Below are positions 27,987 through 34,862 of a stretch of DNA of 64,000 nucleotides, piece after piece. The position numbers were made by a program, and so were the translations under genes. The stretch comes from Bacteroidota bacterium (GTDB taxonomy: Bacteria; Bacteroidota; Bacteroidia; Flavobacteriales_D; Crocinitomicaceae), in contig JACPUU010000012.1 in NCBI GenBank assembly GCA_016192075.1, forward strand, positions 124,001 to 188,000, written 5' to 3'. The notes below the pieces were generated by a model that was not told where the DNA came from, searched no databases, and worked only from the letters and a program-made list of their open reading frames with translations. The stretch's first letter is position 1, and every line of letters begins with the position of its first letter.

Positions 27987-28400
27987 ATGAAACCAGCTGC
28001 CTGTAAGTTAATAATCGCTTTTCTATTTATTTGTACTAATTCCAGTGCACAAGGGCCCACCTATCCTGATGGAAATTCGTACGCCGTCAGTTTAACACCT
28101 ACCAATGCTGACATCCTAAGTTTCTCCTGGAAAGAAGATACCTTCATTTTTGATGCAGGCGAAATGCATAGCGCAATAATGCGAAAGAGGGAAGGCTTTA
28201 AAGCTGCGCCGTATAATCCATTAAACAGTAATACACAGCAAGATCCTGTTATAAAATTCAGGTACGAGACGGCTAACAAGTATGGCTCTACACTCAAAAT
28301 TGAAGGAACAGCGCAAGGCAATGTCATTGAAGGAACAGTAATATGGACGAACGACAATGGTGAGCACGCCTACACCTTTACGGGAACATTGATACAATGA
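27987..28400 (+). CDS. exported protein of unknown function
   Basis: A 137-residue protein with a signal peptide (about 1-21, ending NSSAQ) and a mature beta-rich domain with alternating hydrophobic residues (FSWKEDTFIFDAGEMHSAIM; GNVIEGTVIWTNDNGEHAYTFTGTLI). The last part looks like a lipocalin- or DUF-type beta barrel ending, but no family was identified. It precedes the choice-of-anchor-L gene by 51 bases on the same strand. Confidence 0.65.
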   Translation: MKPAACKLIIAFLFICTNSSAQGPTYPDGNSYAVSLTPTNADILSFSWKEDTFIFDAGEMHSAIMRKREGFKAAPYNPLNSNTQQDPVIKFRYETANKYGSTLKIEGTAQGNVIEGTVIWTNDNGEHAYTFTGTLIQ

Positions 28401-28451
28401 ACCCGTTTTTTAATTGAAGCGATTCAAAACAATCCTATAACCTAAACAGAC

Positions 28452-29753
28452 ATGAAAGGTGCAATTTTAATTTTTTCGTCTATGGTGTTTTTTTGTTCAT
28501 CCGGATACGGCCAGATAATTGTGGATGACTCGTTACTTGCAGAATTTTATGTAAGAAATGTGTTGTTGGGTTCCGGTGTCGAAGTAGCCAATATTAAACA
28601 CGTGGGTATGGTTGGGGGCCTGGGACAGTTTAATGCCGATCCCGGAATCATCGGTGTTGGATCAGGTCTTGTTCTTTCAACAGGAAGTGTTGACAGCATC
28701 GGAGGGCCGAACAATGCCAGGGGTTTTACCAGCCTGGGAACGTTACCTGAATCAAGGCGATTAATATCGCAACTTAGCAGAGGAGACAAAGATTTAAATA
28801 GGCTCTGCCATGGAAGAACAATAGATATTACGGTTATCGAATTTGATTTTGTTCCGCTTAAAAATGTACTTGAGTTCAATTACGTTTTTGCTTCTGAAGA
28901 ATACACAGAATTTGTTGGAAGCCCTTTCAATGATGTGTTCGGCTTTTTCTTAAGTGGGCCGGGTATCAAGAAAAAAGTCAACCTCGCTGTTTTGCCGGAT
29001 GGAAAAACGCCCGTTTCAGTTAATACGGTCAATCACAGAAAGAATAAAAACTATTTCCGAAAAAACGGAAAACGAATAGGTCTTGTCAGGAGAATATTTA
29101 AATCAAAAAAGAAACTAAAAGAAATGATTGAATTAAGAAAGTACATTCAATTTGATGGTTTGACAACCGTCCTGAAAGTGCATTGTGATGTTGTTCCGTA
29201 TCAAAAATACCACATTAAAATTGCAATCGGAGACGTTGCAGATGGATTATATGACTCGGCTGTTTTTTTAGAGGCAGGATCATTCGTAAGCATAAAAGAT
29301 ACGAGTGGAAAATATTTTGAAAAATTAGAAGTGCTTTCTGAAAATCCCCCTGACATTGATAGTATATTCGGAATTAAAGTAATTGCTGAAGAAGAAATTC
29401 CTTTGGCAATAGATGACAAATTCGAAATTACCAATGTCTATTTTGATCATGACTCTTATTCGGTGCCGGACTCGGCTAAAAATCAACTGGATTACCTGGC
29501 CGGATATCTGCTTGAAAATCCAGGTTACACGTGTGTTTTATACGGTTATACAGATAATCTGGGATCAAAAAACTACAATCAAACACTGTCTGAAAGAAGA
29601 GCTAAAACGATCTTAGACTATTTAGTTACAAAAGGAGTTGATAGCTCCAGGCTGGTCTATTTCGGCCTGAACTTTGAGCAGCCGAATGATGACAATTCAA
29701 CCGAAAGCGGCCGGGCAAAAAATCGAAGGGTAGAAATTGTACTTGAAGAATAA
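28452..29753 (+). CDS. choice-of-anchor-L domain protein fused to OmpA C-terminal domain
   Basis: A 433-residue exported protein (signal peptide about 1-20). Residues about 25-275 form the choice-of-anchor-L domain, with VGMVGGLGQFNADPGIIGVGSGLVLSTG in pieces, FNYVFASEEYTEFVGSPFNDVFGFFLSGPGI and an IAIGDVADGLYDSAVFLEAGSF ending. In most proteins this domain is followed by a T9SS sorting signal; here it is followed by an OmpA-like peptidoglycan-binding domain (about 320-433) with YGYTDNLGSKNYNQTLSERRA and NRRVEIVL. The protein is therefore likely tied to the cell wall on the periplasmic side rather than exported through T9SS. Confidence 0.85.
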   Translation: MKGAILIFSSMVFFCSSGYGQIIVDDSLLAEFYVRNVLLGSGVEVANIKHVGMVGGLGQFNADPGIIGVGSGLVLSTGSVDSIGGPNNARGFTSLGTLPESRRLISQLSRGDKDLNRLCHGRTIDITVIEFDFVPLKNVLEFNYVFASEEYTEFVGSPFNDVFGFFLSGPGIKKKVNLAVLPDGKTPVSVNTVNHRKNKNYFRKNGKRIGLVRRIFKSKKKLKEMIELRKYIQFDGLTTVLKVHCDVVPYQKYHIKIAIGDVADGLYDSAVFLEAGSFVSIKDTSGKYFEKLEVLSENPPDIDSIFGIKVIAEEEIPLAIDDKFEITNVYFDHDSYSVPDSAKNQLDYLAGYLLENPGYTCVLYGYTDNLGSKNYNQTLSERRAKTILDYLVTKGVDSSRLVYFGLNFEQPNDDNSTESGRAKNRRVEIVLEE

Positions 29754-29801
29754 CGCATTTTTAATTCGTACAATTCAAGGTGAATGCAATTTATGTTTCC
29801 T

Positions 29802-31685
29802 TTATTCAGCATTAAGATACAGTTTGCTTTTCACCGCCTTTTCATATTCTTCAATTCCACCAACAACAGGTAATGCAATGCTTGTGGAATTAGGGTCAAT
29901 GGTCAGCTGCGTTCCGGGCTTAGGCCAAAGTGTAAATTCCTGGTCACTTGAAAACACCATTAATGCTATTTGTTTTCCTTTTGGTATAATTTGATCATCG
30001 GGCATTAAATCAAACGAAACCTGCACAAACTCTCCCGGTCTAAGTGCTTCACCTTTTCTCAGTGAACTGTGATTTTGAGGGTCGGCCCATCCGCGTGTGA
30101 TGATGTTTTTGTAAATGCTGACATGTTTGCCTTCTACCCAGGGAAGCGTAATCAGGTAAACTGAAAGATTCGCTGCTGATTTATTGCACGCAAGTCTCAG
30201 GGTAACACGGGTAACGCCTGATATCCGGATCTCTTTTTCTAAAACAGGTGAAACATAAAGCAGTCTGTGTTTTGCATTTTTGCTTTCATGCAGCTTACTG
30301 TAATTAACCGAATAATCGTCCAGCAACGTTTCCGTTTTTTGATCAGCCGGTTTTTCCGTGCTTAAATGACCCGGACCGTTGTTGCCTGATTCAAGGTGAA
30401 GAATCACATCGGATGCATTTGAATCAGGAAAGCTGTGATAGGCTGTAGGCGTATTTTTATTCTCCCTGACAATCCAAACCGGCGCATCATTTTCGACACC
30501 ATTTTCAATTCCGTGCAGGTAGCGTGTAAACCATCTGTTCATCATTTTTAACGGAGGATCACCTCCATGTCCATTCTGATGGTAATAAAGTTGAACGGGC
30601 AATCCTTTTTCCTGTGCTGCTTTGTAAAACCGGTAACTTTGTTCCGGCATTACATTCCAGTCATTTAAACCGTGTGCCATAAGCATGGCGGCATGCATGT
30701 TGTCAATTTTTTTCAGATAATCCCGGCTTTCCCAAAAATCATTGTAGTCGCCCGTAATTCTATCCAGGCCCGGAACCAACAGGCTATCGCGGATAGCTGC
30801 ATTGTTCCGCTTACGGTTTGATTTATCCCCCGTGTTTATAAAATCATACAGCACATCCATGTCCTCTCCTAAATATCCTCCGGGTGAGCGTACTAAGCCG
30901 TTTGACCGGTAATAAAGATAATACGAAGATATCGGGGCAACCGGAATGATTGCTTCCAGGCCTTCAACACCTGTTGTAGCTGCTGCCAGGCAAAGTGTTC
31001 CATCGTAGGATGTACCTGTCATTCCAACCTTGCCGGTGCTCCAATACGCAGCCACTTCTTCATTCCCTTCGCGTGTTTTGTATCCTTTGGCACGGCCGCA
31101 AAGCCAATCAATGACAGCCTTTGGAGCAAGCGCTTCATTTTCGCCGCCAATCGTTGGTGCACCATCTGATAATCCCGTACCCGGTGATGATGAATACACC
31201 ATGATATAGCCTCTTGAAACCCAGGTTTTATCCATGTAGAAAGACATGAACGGTCTTTTAACCCGTGTTTTAAAGTTTGTATGTTTATGTGATTTCGGTG
31301 TTTCACCAAGCTCATGCTTTACATTCCAAAAAAGTTTTTTCGGACTTCTGATCAAGGACATTATTTTCAATCCGTAATACGGACTGGTCATGTAAATAAC
31401 CGGAAGCTTCAGATCGTGTGATGCCGTTTGACCGGGTCTGGTGACATAAACATGCATTCGGTCCAATTTGCCGTCGTTGTCTGAATCAAACGAGGTTTCA
31501 ACCCACAGTTCTTCTCTGATCCAATTGTCCTGTAAACTGAATTCTGGAACCAGTTGTGCCTCTCCATTTTTAAAAACCGGCCCCGGTACAGCGTTGCTGA
31601 TTGAGTCCGTTTGCTGAGCGGTTACAGGCGAAAAACTCAGTCCTAAAAGGAAAAGAAATAGCGTAAAGGCAAATTTTGGGTTCAT
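29802..31685 (-). CDS. exported S15-family (CocE/X-Pro dipeptidyl-peptidase-like) hydrolase
   Basis: A 627-residue serine hydrolase with a signal peptide (MNPKFAFTLFLFLLGLSFSPVTAQ). The nucleophile is in GMTGTSYDGTL, the acid in HGLNDWNVMPEQS and the histidine in HQNGHGGDP; the C-terminal jelly-roll domain ends with ALRPGEFVQVSFDLMPDDQIIPKG. It should cleave Xaa-Pro peptides or act as an acyl esterase in the periplasm. The frame extends eight codons to 31709, but the Met used here begins a normal signal peptide. Monocistronic. Confidence 0.88.
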   Translation of the reverse strand: MNPKFAFTLFLFLLGLSFSPVTAQQTDSISNAVPGPVFKNGEAQLVPEFSLQDNWIREELWVETSFDSDNDGKLDRMHVYVTRPGQTASHDLKLPVIYMTSPYYGLKIMSLIRSPKKLFWNVKHELGETPKSHKHTNFKTRVKRPFMSFYMDKTWVSRGYIMVYSSSPGTGLSDGAPTIGGENEALAPKAVIDWLCGRAKGYKTREGNEEVAAYWSTGKVGMTGTSYDGTLCLAAATTGVEGLEAIIPVAPISSYYLYYRSNGLVRSPGGYLGEDMDVLYDFINTGDKSNRKRNNAAIRDSLLVPGLDRITGDYNDFWESRDYLKKIDNMHAAMLMAHGLNDWNVMPEQSYRFYKAAQEKGLPVQLYYHQNGHGGDPPLKMMNRWFTRYLHGIENGVENDAPVWIVRENKNTPTAYHSFPDSNASDVILHLESGNNGPGHLSTEKPADQKTETLLDDYSVNYSKLHESKNAKHRLLYVSPVLEKEIRISGVTRVTLRLACNKSAANLSVYLITLPWVEGKHVSIYKNIITRGWADPQNHSSLRKGEALRPGEFVQVSFDLMPDDQIIPKGKQIALMVFSSDQEFTLWPKPGTQLTIDPNSTSIALPVVGGIEEYEKAVKSKLYLNAE

Positions 31686-31760
31686 GGATTTGTATTTGGA
31701 ATGGGGCATCGTTTAAACTCTTTTATTCTGTAACGAAAGGTTTTGTGATGGAGTGGGGAG

Positions 31761-32069
31761 TTAGAGTTTAATAGAAAGATCAAGTCTTCCACCTAAACCG
31801 AGTTCAATTATTTTCTTGAGTGTAGATAGCCGGACTTCTTTCAGGTTGTTTTCAATTTTGGAAATATAGGATTTAGTCGTTCCGACTTTTTCTGCTAATT
31901 CTTCCTGCGTGAGTCCTTTTTCAATCCGGGCTTCATGAATCATTGCGCCAATTTTGAAATTTTCATAACCCGCTTCAAGTTTGTCCCGTTTTGCTGTTCC
32001 GCGTTTGCCGTAGTGTTTGTCCTTGAATTGCTCAAGTGTCATCACGTTATTTTTTTTTGCTTTGCTCAT
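31761..32069 (-). CDS. HigA-like XRE-family antitoxin
   Basis: A 102-residue protein with an N-terminal KDKHYGKRGTAKRDKLEAGYENFKIG segment and a helix-turn-helix (about 50-95: GLTQEELAEKVGTTKSYISKIE, then EVRLSTLKKIIELGLGG). Both parts match antitoxins of HigBA-type loci, which bind their toxin and repress the operon. The frame is open upstream to 32195 but the Met used here follows the toxin remnant at 32081-32149 by 11 bases. No full toxin gene is present, so this is an orphan antitoxin or regulator at the edge of the cassette block. Confidence 0.8.
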   Translation of the reverse strand: MSKAKKNNVMTLEQFKDKHYGKRGTAKRDKLEAGYENFKIGAMIHEARIEKGLTQEELAEKVGTTKSYISKIENNLKEVRLSTLKKIIELGLGGRLDLSIKL

Positions 32070-32080
32070 ATCGTCTGATC

Positions 32081-32149
32081 TTATTTTTTGGAATGCGAAA
32101 TTTCGGACTCGTATTCTTTGAAAAAAATAATAGTCCGGTGTTTTTGCAT
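32081..32149 (-). pseudogene. truncated HigB/RelE-type toxin gene
   Basis: A 22-codon frame beginning MQKHRTIIFFKEYESEI and stopping 11 bases before the antitoxin start. Its first residues resemble the N-terminus of phage-derived HigB-like toxins, where a short basic start is followed by IIFYKDYF-type strand; the remaining 80-90 residues are missing. It lies at the normal toxin position, directly after a -7 box. The assignment rests on position and a short similarity. Confidence 0.45.
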
Positions 32150-32162
32150 TGAGCTCACCAGG

Positions 32163-32170
32163 CAAAGATA
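32163..32170 (-). promoter_or_regulatory. -7 box TATCTTTG of the decayed toxin-antitoxin operon
   Basis: Exact TAnnTTTG match on the minus strand, 13 bases before the toxin-remnant ATG. It would still drive the antitoxin. Confidence 0.45.
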
Positions 32171-32322
32171 TAAAAGTTGCCCTAAAGTGAAACATTTGGG
32201 TGTGTTTTTGTTTTGATTATCAGGATGTATGGGAGTGGTACTGCAAGTGCCCGTGATAGTCATTAGCTCAGAACAGCTTGTTTTGAGTAGAAGGATCAAT
32301 TTCTTCAAATTCTACCAAAAAC

Positions 32323-32625
32323 TTAAATTCCATTTTCAGTATCCGTTTCCCAGTTGAAATTTAATGATCCACACTTCGGACATTTTATATATTCCCCATC
32401 AAGCTTGTCGAAAGCACATCGATTACATTGTCCATAAGTCTTGTTTATATGAGTTACAATATATTTAGCGTCTCCATGACTTATCGTATAATTGTCTATG
32501 ATATATTTTACTGACTTAATAGGTGATTGGATAGTCAATTCTGATAATTTGTTTTTCTCTGAATGATTAAAATCGGGAATCTCAATTCCTTCTTTGGGCA
32601 AACAATTTTTACATTGAACTTTCAT
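32323..32625 (-). CDS. zinc-ribbon protein of unknown function (cassette D)
   Basis: A 100-residue protein with Cys at 5 and 8 (CKNC) and, at the other end, CNRC near 67-70 and CPKCGSLNF near 83-86, giving three C-x-x-C knuckles and thus one or more zinc sites. The middle, ITHGDAKYIV-like, is short and AT-rich in coding sequence. No family was named. Its start lies eight bases after a copy of the sequence AGCCAATTTAG that also precedes the DUF7660-like gene, which places it in the cassette array. Likely cytosolic. Confidence 0.65.
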   Translation of the reverse strand: MKVQCKNCLPKEGIEIPDFNHSEKNKLSELTIQSPIKSVKYIIDNYTISHGDAKYIVTHINKTYGQCNRCAFDKLDGEYIKCPKCGSLNFNWETDTENGI

Positions 32626-32634
32626 GTCTGTCTA

Positions 32635-32672
32635 AATTGGCTATGGTGGTTTATGTGTTGTCGCAGTTATGC
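32635..32672 (-). repeat. degenerate attC-like junction between cassettes C and D
   Basis: On the minus strand GCATAAC (32666-32672), a possible first box, is followed after about 20 bases by CATAGCCAATTTAG, which repeats the leader of cassette C (TATAGCCAATTTATG). It is far shorter than the other two junctions and the boxes do not pair well, so it is called with low certainty. Confidence 0.35.
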
Positions 32673-32685
32673 TGTCATACTTTTT

Positions 32686-33054
32686 TCATAGTTCAATATT
32701 CTCATTTCCATCATCGTCTTCCTCCAAATATAGATTCCAATTCAATTTATTAGCAATTTGCTTGAACGCGTCAATATATATTTGTTGGTCTATATTTTGT
32801 CCCTTTGAACAAACAATTACCACCAAGGTTACGAATTGATTTTCTTCGTTAGATGAGATAAAATTTCCGTCATAGGTTTCTACCAATGTGATGTCAACCC
32901 AAGGGAATTTATCAGTGTTTGTAAAAGACTGGTGATTTGTCTGCTTAAAGAGTTTTGTTTCTAATAGATGCTTAACTACAACTGATTTGTCAAGTTTCTG
33001 ACTAAAGTGCTCATCACATTGAATATTATAGTAATTGTATCTGTCGCTCCACAT
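32686..33054 (-). CDS. unknown protein, second gene of cassette C
   Basis: A 122-residue acidic protein (YNYYNIQCDEHFSQKLDKS at the start; EEDDDGNENIEL at the end) with a central beta-strand pattern FVTLVVIVCSKG. The frame is open to 33120, but the upstream gene stops at 33056 and the Met used here follows it by a single base (TAAGATG), so coupled translation fixes this start. No family was recognised. Small acidic proteins next to DUF7660-like genes are reminiscent of immunity proteins, but that is only an impression. Confidence 0.65.
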   Translation of the reverse strand: MWSDRYNYYNIQCDEHFSQKLDKSVVVKHLLETKLFKQTNHQSFTNTDKFPWVDITLVETYDGNFISSNEENQFVTLVVIVCSKGQNIDQQIYIDAFKQIANKLNWNLYLEEDDDGNENIEL

Positions 33055-33055
33055 C

Positions 33056-33313
33056 TTATTCGTAAATTTTTGCCCCTCTAAAAATGTCAGCAAATGTTGC
33101 CCAGTCTGGTTTGTCAGCATTTACACTTAATTTCATGTTGTCATAATAGCCTTGAATGTCTTCTGTATATGAACTCAAACCTTCTAAAAAGTCGGGCAAT
33201 GTTTTGTTTTTCCAACTTTCAGGATTATCTACAAAGTCCTTGAGTAATAAGTCAAGAAACTTAATGAAAGTTTGTCTGTCTGTTACTTTAAAGTCGTTAA
33301 GTGTGTCGTTCAT
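33056..33313 (-). CDS. DUF7660-like protein, first gene of cassette C
   Basis: An 85-residue protein with the pattern W-x-N-x-T-L-x-D-F-L-E-x-L ... D-x-x-G-Y-Y-D-N ... P-x-W-x-x-F-A-D-I-x-x-x-A-x-x-Y-E, which I associate with the DUF7660 family, a group of small unknowns common in genomic islands. The frame is open to 33418, but the extra 35 codons are made by the right half of an attC-like palindrome (33319-33458), so they are not coding. The start used here follows that site by five bases. The next gene follows after one base. Confidence 0.7.
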   Translation of the reverse strand: MNDTLNDFKVTDRQTFIKFLDLLLKDFVDNPESWKNKTLPDFLEGLSSYTEDIQGYYDNMKLSVNADKPDWATFADIFRGAKIYE

Positions 33314-33318
33314 AAATT

Positions 33319-33458
33319 GGCTATAACGGTTTCTAGCTTTGCGTTGGTGGGCTTTTGAAACCGAAAACTGTCTGCCAGCATCAACGTTTATTAATTGCTC
33401 AAATGTTTCTATTAACACTGTCCGCCCACTAACGCAAAACCCGTGTTAGCAAACATTC
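33319..33458 (-). repeat. attC-like site between cassette B and cassette C
   Basis: On the minus strand GAATGTTTGCTAAC (33458-33445) opens the site just after the STAS gene stop, then GCGTTAGTGGGC, and about 70 bases later GCCCACCAACGC and CCGTTATAGCC (to 33319). The inner arms pair over 15 bases with one mismatch (33339-33353 with 33424-33438) and the outer boxes GCTAACACGG and CCGTTATAGC pair with one gap. This nested, imperfect palindrome of about 140 bases with boxes ending in AAC and beginning GTT is the layout of integron attC sites, although the boxes are not the exact textbook consensus. Confidence 0.6.
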
Positions 33459-33741
33459 ATTCAAGCGAATAATTAATTACTGTTGTGATTAAAGTCTTTA
33501 CCGGTTTGTTACAGTTTTTAAATTCAAATATTGACAGAGCTTTTTCTCCATTGTCTTGAAAAAATTGGCTTATCAGGGCATGAACAAACGATTGTGTGGT
33601 GGAATCCACGCTCTTAAAATCAAGACATATTTTTTCACCTTTATCTACTAATGGTTTCAAAGTGTTTAACCTAATGTCGCGCGCATCATCCTTATTTTCG
33701 GCGAAGTTCCCTACTAATTCTGATATTAACAAAGTTTTCAT
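33457..33741 (-). CDS. STAS-like domain protein (DUF4325)
   Basis: A 94-residue protein matching the STAS-like DUF4325 pattern: LISELVGNFAENKDDARDIRL at the start, the strand-turn ICLDFKSVDSTTQSFVHALI (38-57) and FEFKNCNKPVKTLI near the end. In STAS proteins the turn after the DF/DL strand carries a regulated Ser; here S47, T48, T49 and S51 are candidates. DUF4325 proteins are commonly encoded next to GHKL ATPases, as here, suggesting an anti-sigma/anti-anti-sigma-like kinase-substrate pair. The ATPase stop overlaps this start by one base (TAATG). Confidence 0.8.
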   Translation of the reverse strand: MKTLLISELVGNFAENKDDARDIRLNTLKPLVDKGEKICLDFKSVDSTTQSFVHALISQFFQDNGEKALSIFEFKNCNKPVKTLITTVINYSLE

Positions 33742-34718
33742 TATGTGAATTTTATTTTTTTATAATAATCTTTTGATTCTTTTTTTACACCAAGCCTATA
33801 TGCTGTGCCAATTCTTTCAATTAAATTATTAAAGGCTTTGTCGTCTTTTATATTTATATCGATACCTACCACGGTACCTGGGAAATAAGGAAGGCCTTCC
33901 TTTATTGTGCAGAAGTCATCGAATGGTTTTGGATTAAATTCTTTATATTTTTGATTCTTTCTATACTTTAACTTATAGTAAGAAGACCCAGAATAAATTA
34001 AAAAATGGTTGTGTGTCGCTTGAGCAATACACTTAGTAAAAAAAAGTCCGGCTCCAGCATTTTCATAATTACCACCAATTCGTTTTGTAGCTCCAGAAAT
34101 CCCTGGAGTTAATGCCAATTCTATTGCCCTTTTGTCTGAATCAGGGTGGTGATATTTAGTTAATGCCTTTTTCAAACCATCTCCAATGTCACTTATCCCA
34201 ATTGAAATTTTTTCTCTTCGTTTATTGTAAGTGGCGCAAACATTTCCTCCATAAGGGCTATTAGAGTGTTCTATTACGTTTCTTAATATTTCACTGAATA
34301 CATGTTTTATTGTCCGAGAATTTTCTCTAGTTGTATGTAGAATTGGATCAATCGTTTTAATGAAGGAGGTTAATTCCTCACCGTTTCTAATCTTAGTTAA
34401 TGGAATAAATCTTCCGGTCTCATCATGTATCTCAGTAGTCCTGATATCACTAAATCCAAGAGATCCGAATAATTTCATCCTTTGCAAGTAGGGTATTGAT
34501 TTTATACTATGGTTCATGGATGCCGCCTTAGTGTAATTGTTTTTGTTGATTAAATCACCAATAGCCGCATAAAATGCTAACCCCACTGGAGCCATTGCAA
34601 CATATTGAGGATGAAAAGAAATTGTTATGTCCCCATCATTAAAATCAAAATCGTTACCCTTAAAAATATTATCAAAATTTCTAAGTGAAATACTATTTGG
34701 TATGTATAATTTTCCCAT
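33741..34718 (-). CDS. GHKL-type ATPase, partner of the STAS-like protein
   Basis: A 325-residue protein. Residues about 25-110 look like a degenerate STAS-like region (ISFHPQYVAMAPVGLAFYAAIGDLI, then LQRMKLFGSLGFSDI). From about 125 comes a GHKL ATP-binding fold: N box E143-ILRN147-VIEHS151, G1 box D177-IGDG181, G2 box GGNYENAGAGLF (215-226) and a G3-like FPGTVVGIDI (279-288). No membrane segment, receiver or DHp domain is seen, so it is not a classical sensor kinase; an RsbW/SpoIIAB-like protein kinase or an ATP-driven conformational switch is more likely. It is the first gene of cassette B. Its target beyond the STAS partner is unknown. Confidence 0.82.
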   Translation of the reverse strand: MGKLYIPNSISLRNFDNIFKGNDFDFNDGDITISFHPQYVAMAPVGLAFYAAIGDLINKNNYTKAASMNHSIKSIPYLQRMKLFGSLGFSDIRTTEIHDETGRFIPLTKIRNGEELTSFIKTIDPILHTTRENSRTIKHVFSEILRNVIEHSNSPYGGNVCATYNKRREKISIGISDIGDGLKKALTKYHHPDSDKRAIELALTPGISGATKRIGGNYENAGAGLFFTKCIAQATHNHFLIYSGSSYYKLKYRKNQKYKEFNPKPFDDFCTIKEGLPYFPGTVVGIDINIKDDKAFNNLIERIGTAYRLGVKKESKDYYKKIKFT

Positions 34719-34732
34719 CTTTCTGAATGTTT

Positions 34733-34862
34733 GCTAACGTTTTGCAGCTACCCGCATGCAGGTTATTCACTGGCCTGGCCACAAAGACCGCAATTTAAAT
34801 GTAGTGATTTATTTGATTAAGTGATCTGCAAACCTGCTTGCGGGTAGGTGCTGTTATGTTTA
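34733..34862 (-). repeat. attC-like site between cassette A and cassette B
   Basis: On the minus strand TAAACATAAC (34862-34853) opens the site directly after the 390-residue gene, then CTACCCGCAAGCAGGTT (34847-34831), a spacer of 66 bases, AACCTGCATGCGGGTAG (34764-34748), and CTGCAAAACGTTAGCA closing at about 34733. The 17-bp arms differ at one base. Size (about 130 bases), nested arms, and an opening AAC box plus a closing GTT box are as in attC sites. Confidence 0.65.

Larger units (their letters stand above)
33445..34738 (-). mobile_element. integron-like gene cassette B (GHKL ATPase + STAS-like pair)
   Basis: A 1.29-kb unit holding exactly two genes and bounded by a perfect 14-bp inverted repeat: GTTAGCAAACATTC at 33445-33458 and GAATGTTTGCTAAC at 34725-34738. 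The left copy overlaps the STAS stop codon and the right copy ends six bases before the ATPase start. In an integron the beginning of a cassette pairs with the first box of its own attC site after circularisation, which predicts exactly this. The right-hand neighbour ends in a different sequence, so the repeats are private to this cassette. The two attC-like palindromes on either side support the reading. No integrase gene is in the window. Confidence 0.6.

Noticed and set aside
32081-32308. 75-codon frame upstream of the antitoxin
   Set aside because: The part before 32149 lies upstream of and across the -7 box at 32163; only the last 22 codons can be a transcribed toxin remnant.
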